Positions 14,338 to 21,760 of a stretch of DNA of 29,087 nucleotides are shown here, piece by piece. The notes under the pieces were generated by a model that was given only the letters and a program-made list of their open reading frames with translations, ran no database searches and was not told where the DNA came from. How positions within the stretch are numbered: the stretch's first letter is position 1; each line of letters begins with the position of its first letter. Source of the DNA: Clostridiales bacterium (GTDB lineage: Bacteria; Bacillota_E; Sulfobacillia; Sulfobacillales; JAIMBI01); assembly GCA_027318915.1 (NCBI GenBank), contig DAHVOH010000042.1, positions 1-29,087 of the forward strand. Reading direction: 5' to 3'. A program made the translations under genes and the position numbers.

Positions 14338-14443
14338 TATCCGCCCGCATCACCTGCCGCCTGAGTGGAGCTTCGTGTCCCGCCGTGGGGAGCTGTGGGA
14401 ACTCCTGTGATCATGGCAGATCCCAGGGGCTCCGATGGCCGGC

Positions 14444-15100
14444 TTACGGCAACAGGCGCCCGAAATACTGGCGCGCGCCGGTAGGCTCTTGAGTTCCCGG
14501 GGCCGGCTCGCGGGTGATGCCCACCGCCACCACGCCGGCAAAGTCGCTTCGGGACGGGAGCCACACGGAGACGGCGCCGTCCGCGGCGGGACGGAAGATG
14601 CCGGCCGGGACATGGCGCGTGCCCACGACCCACCACGCCTCATACACCTGACCCTTGGGCAGCGGCGGCAAATCGTAGGCGGTCAAGAGCGCCCAGCCGG
14701 CGGCCGGCGCCCACCTGAGCCGCACCGTCCCCGACGGAGCGGCCACCGGTGACACGACCGCGTCGCGCCCCGCAATCCAGACCATCAGCGTCTGCACGCC
14801 CCAGGGCGCCCGGCTTGCGGTGAGCCTCGGCCCCACCATCAGCAAAAAGACGGCCAGCACCGCAGCGGCGGCCAGCGCGCGCCGCCCCAAAACGGCCCGG
14901 GAAATCCGCGTCGGCGGCCGCACGGCCGACCAGGGGGGTGCGGCCGCCGCCGATGGCGGCGCCGGTACCATCCGGCGGAGCTCCGCCAGTCGCGCGGCGC
15001 ACGACCGGCAGCGGCTCACATGGCGCGCCAGCGAATCACGGGGCGACCGGAGTCCCGATGCAACGGCCAACAGGTCCAGGTCCTCCACATGCCCGCTCAC
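14444..15100 (-). CDS. RskA-type anti-sigma factor with zinc-finger N-terminus
   Basis: 218 aa. The N-terminal anti-sigma domain has a zinc-binding-type H-x3-C-x2-C (His27, Cys31, Cys34 in RHVSRCRSC). One transmembrane helix (about residues 68-90, RRALAAAAVLAVFLLMVG) is followed by an extracytoplasmic RskA domain: LTAYDLPPLPKGQVYEAWWV, then VPAGIFRP, and the end VAVGITREPAPGTQEPTG. It would hold its sigma factor at the membrane until a signal or proteolysis frees it. GTG at 15100 overlaps the sigma stop (GTGA), so the two are coupled. The open frame upstream of the GTG lies inside the sigma gene and is rejected. The gene ends where the long non-coding region begins. Confidence 0.9.
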   Translation of the reverse strand: MSGHVEDLDLLAVASGLRSPRDSLARHVSRCRSCAARLAELRRMVPAPPSAAAAPPWSAVRPPTRISRAVLGRRALAAAAVLAVFLLMVGPRLTASRAPWGVQTLMVWIAGRDAVVSPVAAPSGTVRLRWAPAAGWALLTAYDLPPLPKGQVYEAWWVVGTRHVPAGIFRPAADGAVSVWLPSRSDFAGVVAVGITREPAPGTQEPTGARQYFGRLLP

Positions 15101-15720
15101 GGCTCTTCCACCCCCTCTTCTTCCGGCTCGGTCAGGGACGGGGTGGACCCTCTCCGCCCCGGTTCCCCCATGACCCCCCGCAGTTTGACCAATGCGCGTC
15201 GACTCCAAGTTTTCACGGTGCCCAGCGGCACCCGCCACATTTCGGACACCTCGCGCTGGCTGAACCCGCCCCAGTACGCCAGCTCCAACAGCCGGCGCTC
15301 CCGCTCGCTCAATCCGGCCAGGCCCGCTTGGATCCAGAGGGCATCGTCCACACTGGCGGCCGCCGGCGCGGCCAGCTCCGGCACCTCCTCCAGCGGCACG
15401 CTGTCCCGGCGCCGTCGCAAAACGTCAATGACCCGATGACGGGTGACCTGAAACAGCCAACCGGCTGCCGGTCCGCGCCGCGGGTCAAATCGGGATCCGT
15501 GACGCCAAACCTCCATCCATACCGTCTGCAGCACGTCGGCCACTTCGTCGGCCGGCACCCCGGCAGCCCGGGCGATCGCCGCCAGCCGCGGGCCCCAACG
15601 CCGGTACAATTCCTCCAGCGCCTGCTCGTCGCGACCGGCGCGGACCAGCAAGTCCTCGTCCGAGGCGCTGTCCGTCTGACCCGACCCCGGTGGCCGTGTC
15701 ATGCCCTTCTGATCGTCCAT
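15097..15720 (-). CDS. ECF-type RNA polymerase sigma factor
   Basis: 207 aa. Sigma region 2 runs from about residue 25 to 95: ALEELYRRWGPRLAAIARAA, then DVLQTVWMEVWRH and GWLFQVTRHRVIDVLRRR (the -10 recognition and core-binding helices). Region 4 is LSERERRLLELAYWGGFSQ with REVSEMWRVPLGTVKTWSRR, the -35-binding helix-turn-helix. Pairing with an RskA-type anti-sigma is the SigK/ECF19-like arrangement, often linked to envelope or redox stress. ATG at 15720 with GAAGGA a few bases upstream; a further ATG at 15747 lacks a site. ECF factors usually drive their own operon; I cannot identify the target promoter in the 162-bp upstream gap. Confidence 0.93.
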   Translation of the reverse strand: MDDQKGMTRPPGSGQTDSASDEDLLVRAGRDEQALEELYRRWGPRLAAIARAAGVPADEVADVLQTVWMEVWRHGSRFDPRRGPAAGWLFQVTRHRVIDVLRRRRDSVPLEEVPELAAPAAASVDDALWIQAGLAGLSERERRLLELAYWGGFSQREVSEMWRVPLGTVKTWSRRALVKLRGVMGEPGRRGSTPSLTEPEEEGVEEP

Positions 15721-15844
15721 TCGTTCCTTCCCGCAGAATGGATGCACGGAATGTTTGGAAAATCAGGGCGGAGCGGGCGGACGCGGCACGAACCTCCGGC
15801 GGCGCGCCGCCTCATGGCCGGCCCCACGCCGCACCGCCGCCGGC

Positions 15845-15860
15845 CCGACCCGAAAGTCGG
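15845..15860. repeat. 5-bp hairpin after the PaaK-like gene
   Basis: CCGAC (15845-15849) and GTCGG (15856-15860) with a six-base loop, 20 bp beyond the stop of the PaaK-like gene. It may help end that operon before the sigma gene; no T-run supports a full terminator. Confidence 0.3.
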
Positions 15861-15882
15861 CACCGTGTCCGCACGGGGCGCG

Positions 15883-16905
15883 CTAGCCCCGCGCATCCTG
15901 GAGACGCACACCGGCGGGCCCCTCCTCATGGCGCCACTCCACGCGAACCGGCAGGCCGGTGGCCAGAGCGAGGCTGTAGGCCAGCGCGTCGGCCGTCTCC
16001 CGCCCCTCCCCTTCCGTCCGGGGCGCGGTGTGCACCAGCAGGTAGTTGCGGCCGCGCCCGCGGTCATACCGCACCTCGATACGGGCGGACCCGCTGAAGC
16101 CGGGCGTGCGAAAACAGGCGTCAATGAGGTCGTGACGCGCCAGCCGGCGTCCCTCGACACGCACCGCCGCGCCCCGGTCCAAGACCGCCGCAAACGCCAA
16201 TCCGCCAAGTCCGCAGGGGCAGGTCCCGGGGAGAATCAGGTCATCCAAGACCGCGTCCGCCATCCCCGGCATCCCCTCGCGGCTCACGCAGAGATGGGCC
16301 CCGTCCGCGTCGGTCATCCATTCGGCCGTCAATTCGTCCTCGGTGACGTGGAGTTGACCCTCGGAGCACTGGAGCGCCAGCGGCCCCGGAAACTCCGGCG
16401 GCCCCCACGCCTGCACAAACAGGATGTCCTGCGGGGCCAGCTCCGCCAGCCGGCCCACCACGGCCGGCGATGTCGCGGGTCCGGCCCGCAGCAGAACCCG
16501 GCGGACGCTCTGGGAGGGCGGCCGGCCGAGGAGCGCAAAAGGCTCCGCCACCAGCGCGGTCGCCCAGTTCTCCGGCAGACCCCCGTCGTCCAGCGCCGCC
16601 TGCGCGCCGATGGCGACCGCTCCCTCCAGCATGGCGGCATCCTGGTGGGGATTGAGAGGACGCACGGCCACGCGGTCGGCCGCCCCGATGCCGGCATTGG
16701 CCAGGGCACGGCCCGCCAGCGTCACCCCCCACTGCCAGTCAACCTCGCGCCAGAACACCCAATGATCCGAGGCCGCCACCAGGCGGCCAGGGCCCGTGGC
16801 GCGCCGAGCCAGGTCCGACGCGGCCGACCAGTCCACGGACAGGGTCCGGCCGAGGCGAGCGTCGCCATCGGCATAGCCGACGGGCGAAACCGGACTGCCT
16901 TCCAT
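15883..16905 (-). CDS. shrunken PaaK-like adenylate-forming protein, probably inactive as a ligase
   Basis: 340 aa, against about 430 for phenylacetate-CoA ligases. The core follows PaaK order: VLLRAGPATSPAVVGRLAEL aligns with the G-A-E-P region; FVQAWGPPEFPGPLALQCSE and GQLHVTEDELTAEWM align with the C-x-E-x-GLH-x-WED-x-F block; LILPGTCPCGLGG aligns with the P-C-P-C-G segment before the C-terminal lid. But the ATP-binding SSGTTG loop is missing, the YG-x-SE motif reads QAWGPPE, and the R-Y-R-T-GD segment reads ADAVLDD. These are the catalytic elements, so ligase activity is unlikely (inference). Start at ATG 16905, eight bases after GAGGAG. It follows the M14 peptidase by 32 bp in the same operon. 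Confidence 0.68.
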   Translation of the reverse strand: MEGSPVSPVGYADGDARLGRTLSVDWSAASDLARRATGPGRLVAASDHWVFWREVDWQWGVTLAGRALANAGIGAADRVAVRPLNPHQDAAMLEGAVAIGAQAALDDGGLPENWATALVAEPFALLGRPPSQSVRRVLLRAGPATSPAVVGRLAELAPQDILFVQAWGPPEFPGPLALQCSEGQLHVTEDELTAEWMTDADGAHLCVSREGMPGMADAVLDDLILPGTCPCGLGGLAFAAVLDRGAAVRVEGRRLARHDLIDACFRTPGFSGSARIEVRYDRGRGRNYLLVHTAPRTEGEGRETADALAYSLALATGLPVRVEWRHEEGPAGVRLQDARG

Positions 16906-16937
16906 CTTCTGAGCTCCTCTCGCGTTCAAGTGGACGC

Positions 16938-18653
16938 TTACGCGTCCGGTGTCAATACCCCCGACGATCCCGGGGTCAGTGTCAGCGTCATGGCGGCCTG
17001 ACCGGCTCGCCCGCCTTCAAAGCGCACGACCACCGGATCGTTCTGACCCCCGCGCACCACCCATTCGGCAGTCGCGCTCTGGTGCGCTCGGCTCCCTTCG
17101 CCGGCCCCGCCGTATCCATCCAGGTGCCCCAGCGTGACGGGGCTCAACCCCCCCACCACGATGGCCCCTTGGATGTGCGCGCGCACCGGCTCCGCCCGCT
17201 GCAGCTCGCGGCCCTTGGCCGTGGCGCTGGTGGGCAGATAGCCCGCGTTGACCACCTCGACGGCGACGCGATACACATCCTGGCCCAACGATTCCACCAC
17301 CCAGGCCCCCACTTCCAGACGCGGCGCGGCCAACGTCAGACCCGAGAGGAAGTGCGCAACATGCGCGCACTCTTCTTCCAGCAGGGCCAGAGGCGGATTC
17401 TGCACCAGAAACTTCGGCTCCAACCCGCCAATCTCCACCGGCCCCAGATCCGGGTGGGAAAAGCCCGTCCACGCATGAAACGCCGTCTCGCCCACCGTCC
17501 GGGTGGCCCAACTGAGTATCTTGCGGCTGTCCTCCGCCCGTTCCGCCGCCGACAGTTCCATCAGATGACGGCGTCCATGCTCCGCGTAGCCGCGGGCGCC
17601 GGCATGCCGCGCCAAATCCCAGATTTCCAGGGTGAAGCCGAGAATCCCCTGCGTGTCATAGGCCCAGTCGTCGGCGGCCCCGGGCATGAGACCGGACTTT
17701 TCATGCCCGCTGGCGAAAGCCTGGAAGTTGGACTGGCAGAAGTAGCCCGACCGCCGCTCGCCCATGTCGCCGATATGCCGATAATAGCTCAGATCGTCAA
17801 GGCCGAGCTTCGTGTCGTCGCCGAGCGAGGGCTGGCGGAGGATGACGCCGCCCGCTGTGTGCAGCGCCACATAGGTGGCCACGTTGGGGTGGGCCAAAAC
17901 CGTTTCGACAATGGCGCGGGTCTCCGGTTCGGACAGGGGAAACGGCCCCGCCCCCGGCTGGCCCACCTCACCGGCCCAGCGAACGGGAAAGTTCCGGTTG
18001 AAATCCATGGCCATCCGCCGGGCCGCCGCCAGGTCCGCGGCGACCGGCCGGCGCCCGCCGCGGTGCCGCCGGTCCACCCGGCCCTCGGTGTAGAGATGAT
18101 AAAAGGGTCCGTCCACGTCGTCCGGCTCCCTTGGCACCATCAGGCGAGGATCCTCCCGATCAATTTTATAGCCGCCATCCGGGCTCTCCTGCCGCATCGT
18201 CAGGATGAGGCCGTCGCCGTTGACATCTTCGGGAATCCAGCCGGTCGTGCGTTCCACGTCCGGATACAGGTGCGGACTGGACCGCAGCCGCATGGGCGAG
18301 GTCAGATACAACTCGGCCCCGTCGACGGCGATGCGGGGAATGATGTACACCGTGTGTTCATCCAAAATGCGCGTGGACTCGGCGTCATGGCCATGCCCTT
18401 CCAGCAGCCGGCCGATCCAATACATGGCCACGGCATTGCCGGTCACCTCGCCGGCATGAATGTTGGCGTCCACAAACGCGCCCGGCTTGGCACCGGGATC
18501 CCCCGTGGCCCGATTCGTCAGGGTGACCAGGGCCACGTCCCGCCCTTGGCGGCTTCGGGCAGCCGCCTCCGCCCGGATGAGGTCCGGATATTCCCGTTCC
18601 CACGCCCTGAGCTGCCCCCACATCGCCTCATGGGTCCAATATTGTGCGGCCAT
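16938..18653 (-). CDS. M14 family zinc carboxypeptidase
   Basis: 571 aa. Catalytic domain in the first 400 residues: zinc ligands His66 and Glu69 in NIHAGEVTG, His265 in YVALHTAGG, substrate-binding Asn-Arg in MDFNRNFP (219-220), and general base Glu343 in FTLEIWDLAR. The last 170 residues (from about DLGPVEIGGLEPK) form a beta-rich extra domain of unknown role. No signal peptide, so it is probably cytoplasmic, unlike secreted digestive M14 enzymes. Start at ATG 18653 with AGGAG eight bases upstream; the in-frame region up to 18842 is Arg/Gly-rich and not homologous. Likely trims C-terminal residues from peptides. First gene of an operon with the PaaK-like protein; divergent from nfo. Confidence 0.92.
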   Translation of the reverse strand: MAAQYWTHEAMWGQLRAWEREYPDLIRAEAAARSRQGRDVALVTLTNRATGDPGAKPGAFVDANIHAGEVTGNAVAMYWIGRLLEGHGHDAESTRILDEHTVYIIPRIAVDGAELYLTSPMRLRSSPHLYPDVERTTGWIPEDVNGDGLILTMRQESPDGGYKIDREDPRLMVPREPDDVDGPFYHLYTEGRVDRRHRGGRRPVAADLAAARRMAMDFNRNFPVRWAGEVGQPGAGPFPLSEPETRAIVETVLAHPNVATYVALHTAGGVILRQPSLGDDTKLGLDDLSYYRHIGDMGERRSGYFCQSNFQAFASGHEKSGLMPGAADDWAYDTQGILGFTLEIWDLARHAGARGYAEHGRRHLMELSAAERAEDSRKILSWATRTVGETAFHAWTGFSHPDLGPVEIGGLEPKFLVQNPPLALLEEECAHVAHFLSGLTLAAPRLEVGAWVVESLGQDVYRVAVEVVNAGYLPTSATAKGRELQRAEPVRAHIQGAIVVGGLSPVTLGHLDGYGGAGEGSRAHQSATAEWVVRGGQNDPVVVRFEGGRAGQAAMTLTLTPGSSGVLTPDA

Positions 18654-18757
18654 CTTGCCGGCTCCTTTCCCCACCGCCCTGGCGGACGGTCCTCTACGGT
18701 GATTTCCCGACCAAGCCCGGCCATCCCTGCCCCAGCCCCGCCTTCCGCCGAGTTTGC

Positions 18758-18787
18758 TTGACGGATCCCGCCGGCCGCGAACATGAT
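18758..18787 (+). promoter_or_regulatory. candidate sigma-A promoter for nfo operon
   Basis: TTGACG (18758-18763), 18-base spacer, CATGAT (18782-18787), about 65 bp before the nfo GTG. The -35 is near consensus, the -10 is weak. It sits in the 200-bp divergent gap between the M14 peptidase and nfo genes, which holds no other gene. Confidence 0.4.
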
Positions 18788-18853
18788 AGGGCATCGGTCG
18801 CGCGGACGGCACCGATGTTTTGATTCGAGATGCACCAAGCAAGGGGGATCCGC

Positions 18854-19684
18854 GTGCGCATCGGCTGTCACATCAGCGTGGCCCAGGGGTTTGTCCACGC
18901 GGTGCGGCAAGCGCGGGAACTGGAGGCCGACGGCTTCCAATACTTCACCAAGAGCCCGCGCATGCTGCGCTTTTCGCGCAAGTTGAACCAGGCCGACGCG
19001 GATGAGGGTCGAGCTCTCCAGGAGGAGCTGGGCCTCGTGTCCATCGGGCACGCGCCGTACCTGATCAACCTGTCGGCGCCGGAGGACGACATGCGCCGGG
19101 CCTCCATCGAGGCTCTCGCGTGGGACCTGGAAGTGGCGGCCGCTCGCGGCAGTTTCGGGGTGGTGGTGCACTGCGGCAAGCACAAGGGCGAAGGCGTGGA
19201 CGCCGGCGTGCGCCGGATGCGGGAAAGCTTGGCCATCGTGTTGGAGGGCGCTCCCAACGTGACGTTGCTGCTGGAGAACACGGCCGGCCAGGGATCGGAG
19301 ATTGGCAGTACGGCCGAGCAGCTGCTGGCGCTGGTGGACGGCCTGGCCGGCCCCGAGCGGCTCGGCTTCTGTCTGGACACGCAGCACGCCTATGCGGCGG
19401 GCGAGCTGAACCCCGAACAGCCCGACTTGTTGTCCGGTTTCCGACAGCCGGCGTTCATGGAACGGCTGGCCGCCGTCCACCTCAACGATTCCAAGGTGCC
19501 ATTCGGCCACCGGGCCGACCGCCATGCCCTCATCGGCCAGGGCCACATGGGACGCGAAGGCATCCGCCGGCTGCTGACCGCTCCGTGTCTCCAACATCAG
19601 CCCTTCTTCCTTGAAACGCCGGTGACCGACGAGAACCAGTATCGAGACGAAATCCGCCTCTGTCGGGAGCTGATTATGAGCTGA
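18854..19684 (+). CDS. nfo: endonuclease IV (AP endonuclease)
   Basis: 276 aa. Trinuclear-zinc AP endonuclease that nicks DNA 5' of abasic sites in base-excision repair. All nine metal ligands of the E. coli Nfo site are present with near-identical spacing: His66, His106 (VVHCGKH), Glu141 (LLENTAG), Asp175 and His178 (CLDTQHAY), His209 (AVHLNDS), Asp222 and His224 (HRADRH), Glu254 (FFLETP). Start at GTG 18854, six bases after AGGGGG; an in-frame ATG at 18830 has no ribosome site. First gene of a three-gene operon with the lipid kinase (one base between) and GH1 enzyme. Confidence 0.97.
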   Translation: MRIGCHISVAQGFVHAVRQARELEADGFQYFTKSPRMLRFSRKLNQADADEGRALQEELGLVSIGHAPYLINLSAPEDDMRRASIEALAWDLEVAAARGSFGVVVHCGKHKGEGVDAGVRRMRESLAIVLEGAPNVTLLLENTAGQGSEIGSTAEQLLALVDGLAGPERLGFCLDTQHAYAAGELNPEQPDLLSGFRQPAFMERLAAVHLNDSKVPFGHRADRHALIGQGHMGREGIRRLLTAPCLQHQPFFLETPVTDENQYRDEIRLCRELIMS

Positions 19685-19685
19685 G

Positions 19686-20570
19686 ATGGCTATTCGCCTG
19701 ATTTACAATCCGGTGGCGGGCGCCGGGCGCGCCCGCGCGGTTTTGGACCGGCTGTCACCCCGGTTGGCCCAGGTTCAGGATTTGGAGTTGATTGCCACCC
19801 GCGAGCGCGGGCACGCCGAGGAATTGGCGCGCGCGGTGCGTGACCGGCCCGGCCAGCTGGTCATCTCCATGGGCGGTGACGGCACGCATCACGAGGTGGC
19901 CAACGGACTTTTGCCCGACGGGACGGCCGAGTTGGGGGTCATCCCCGCCGGGTCGGGCAATGACTTTGCCTTCGGACTGGGACTGCCGCGCGATCCGCTG
20001 CGGGCGCTGGACGTGGCTCTGACCGGTGTGGCGACACCCATGGATGTGGGCCGCGTGAACGACCAGTATTTTCTGACCGTCGTGGGCGCCGGTTTTGACG
20101 CGGAGGTGGCCGGCTACATCAATTCGCGCCCGCACTCGGGCCGCGGCCAGTGGATTTATCTGAACGCGATTCTGCGCATGCTGCTGCGCTACCGGTGCGA
20201 GCCGCTGAACGTGGAGGTCAACGGCGTCCGCCGCAGCCGCTCGACCCTGCTCCTGGCCTGCGGCAACACGGCCCGCTATGGCGGCGGCATCCGCATCTGT
20301 CCGACGGCGAATCCCCACGACGGGCTCCTGGAGGTGGTCTGGGTGGGCGGTTTAAGTCGGCTCCGCATCCTGCCCTTGCTGGTTCGCGCCTACGGCGGCA
20401 CGCATGTGCTGAACCCGGTGGTGGAGACGTTTGCGGCCGATCACCTGCACGTGGACGGCCCCCCCGGGTATCATGTCCACGCCGACGGGGAACTGGTGGG
20501 CACACTGCCGGTGGAGATTGGCGTCCTGCATGAGGCGCTTCGGGTGCGCCTGCCGGAGGCTCCCCGGTGA
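19686..20570 (+). CDS. diacylglycerol kinase family lipid kinase (DagK/YegS-like)
   Basis: 294 aa. Soluble lipid kinase fold. RLIYNPVAGAGRAR opens the domain; the nucleotide-binding loop is SMGGDGTHHEVANGL (GGDGT at 63-67); VIPAGSGNDFAFGLGLPRDP is the second family signature; the C-terminal beta-sandwich includes FLTVVGAGFDAEVAG, YGGGIRICPTANPHDGLLEV and HVDGPPGYHVHADGE. Phosphorylates diacylglycerol or a related lipid, returning it to phospholipid synthesis or making a lipid signal. ATG at 19686, one base after the nfo stop; its own stop overlaps the GH1 start (GTGA). Confidence 0.94.
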   Translation: MAIRLIYNPVAGAGRARAVLDRLSPRLAQVQDLELIATRERGHAEELARAVRDRPGQLVISMGGDGTHHEVANGLLPDGTAELGVIPAGSGNDFAFGLGLPRDPLRALDVALTGVATPMDVGRVNDQYFLTVVGAGFDAEVAGYINSRPHSGRGQWIYLNAILRMLLRYRCEPLNVEVNGVRRSRSTLLLACGNTARYGGGIRICPTANPHDGLLEVVWVGGLSRLRILPLLVRAYGGTHVLNPVVETFAADHLHVDGPPGYHVHADGELVGTLPVEIGVLHEALRVRLPEAPR

Positions 20571-21760
20571 GTCCATGGCCCTCCTCCCTCCCTGAGTTTC
20601 TGTGGGGCGTTGCCACCTCCGCGCACCAGGTGGAGGGGCATCAGCCCGGCAACGACTGGACCGACTGGGAAGCGGCCGGGCGCACGCGGGAGCCGTCTGG
20701 CGCCGCCGTGGACGAATGGCACCGCTATCCCGAGGATCTGGCTCTGTTTGCCGGCCTGAATGCGAATGCGTACCGGTTTTCTCTGGAATGGAGCCGCCTT
20801 GAACCGGAGCCCCATCGTTTCGCCGATGAGGCCTTCGCCCATTACCGCGCCCTGATGGAGGCGGCGCGGAGCTTGGGCCTGGAGCCGCTGGTCACCCTCT
20901 CCCACTTTACGCTCCCCCGCTGGCTGGCGCGGGAGGGCGGATGGCTCGCGCCGGGGGCGGTCGGCCATTTCACCCGGTTTGCGGCCGAAGTGTCCGCACG
21001 GTTTCCCGAGGTACGGCTCTGGTGCACCATCAACGAGCCCAGCATTCTGGCCGTGATGGGGTACATGGACGGCGTGTGGCCACCCGGCCACCGACGGCCG
21101 GGCGAAGCGCGTGTCGTGCTGGACCGCCAACTGGCCGCCCACGAAGCGGTGTACCCGCTCTTCAAGCGAGTCCGTCCCGACGCGCTGGTGGGTCTGGCCC
21201 ACCACCTCATTCATTTCCGCCCCTGGCGGCCGCAGGTCCTTGACCGGGCCCTGACAGCCGGGCTCGACCGGCTGTTCAATGAGAGGCCGCTCCGCCGCCT
21301 GCTGGCCACCCAGGATTATCTGGGCGTCAACTACTACAGCTGCCGGTGGGCCGACTGGACACGGCCGCTCAATCCGCGGGTGGCCCGGCCGGACGCCGCG
21401 CTCACCGACAGCGGTTGGGAAGAGGATCCGGAGGGGTTGGCCCTTCTGTTAACGCGTCTCCGCCGCTGGCAGCGCCCCATCCTGGTGACCGAGAACGGCA
21501 TCGCCACGGACGATGAGGAGCGCCGAGGGCGCTTTCTCCGCCGGCACGTGGCGGCCGTGGCCGCGGCCCGGGCGGCCGGCGCCGATGTGCGCGGCTATTT
21601 CTATTGGTCCGGCATTGACAACTTCGAATGGGTGGAAGGCTATCGCCCCCACTTTGGCCTGTATGGGGTGGGACCCGATGGGACGCGCGTTAAAAAGGGC
21701 GGTGCGACGGTCTTCCAGCAGCTGGCCCGGCAAGGGCCGCCTCGGGTCAGCGCACCGTGA
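20567..21760 (+). CDS. GH1 family beta-glycosidase (compact)
   Basis: 397 aa, short for GH1 (usually 440-480). Retaining glycosidase: acid/base Glu157 in CTINEPSILAV, nucleophile Glu309 in ILVTENGIATDDEER. Substrate-site residues: FLWGVATSAHQVEG, AYRFSLEWSRLEP, TLSHFTLPRWLAREGGWL, DYLGVNYYS and WSGIDNFEWVEGY. The missing length falls mainly between the NEP and VNYYS blocks, where barrel loops are reduced. No signal peptide, so it acts on imported or internal beta-glycosides. GTG start overlaps the lipid-kinase stop; coupling to a DagK-like kinase could mean a glycolipid substrate, but that is speculation. Its last 14 bp overlap the next, convergent gene. Confidence 0.94.
   Translation: MSPWPSSLPEFLWGVATSAHQVEGHQPGNDWTDWEAAGRTREPSGAAVDEWHRYPEDLALFAGLNANAYRFSLEWSRLEPEPHRFADEAFAHYRALMEAARSLGLEPLVTLSHFTLPRWLAREGGWLAPGAVGHFTRFAAEVSARFPEVRLWCTINEPSILAVMGYMDGVWPPGHRRPGEARVVLDRQLAAHEAVYPLFKRVRPDALVGLAHHLIHFRPWRPQVLDRALTAGLDRLFNERPLRRLLATQDYLGVNYYSCRWADWTRPLNPRVARPDAALTDSGWEEDPEGLALLLTRLRRWQRPILVTENGIATDDEERRGRFLRRHVAAVAAARAAGADVRGYFYWSGIDNFEWVEGYRPHFGLYGVGPDGTRVKKGGATVFQQLARQGPPRVSAP

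Larger units (their letters stand above)
13884..14443. other. 560-bp non-coding region rich in inverted repeats; candidate structured RNA
   Basis: This is the only long stretch without a believable gene. Open frames on both strands read as Arg/Pro/Ser-rich shadows, without motifs or ribosome sites. It is packed with inverted repeats: 13911-13928, 13947-13966, 14078-14100, 14188-14200 and a nested structure at 14251-14337. It lies between the anti-sigma stop (14444) and the 164-aa membrane-protein gene, both on the minus strand, so it would be the leader or upstream RNA of that gene. I looked for conserved cores of RNase P RNA, tmRNA, SRP RNA and the cobalamin riboswitch and found none convincing. 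It could also be a decayed gene. Strand is unknown. Confidence 0.5.

Noticed and set aside
13893..14353. Minus- and plus-strand open frames inside the structured region
   Set aside because: Several overlapping frames, all Arg/Pro/Ser-rich, none with a Shine-Dalgarno site or domain.
13884..14443. RNase P RNA, tmRNA, SRP RNA or cobalamin riboswitch in the non-coding region
   Set aside because: A GAGGAAA-like and an ACAGAA-like string occur on the minus strand, but spacing and flanks do not fit RNase P. No T-arm or tag frame for tmRNA, no SRP apical motif, and no complete B12 core.
14938..17001. Very long plus-strand open frame (687 codons) across the sigma and PaaK-like genes
   Set aside because: Antisense to three recognisable minus-strand genes; Arg/Pro/His-rich, no motif and no ribosome site. 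Typical of GC-rich shadows.
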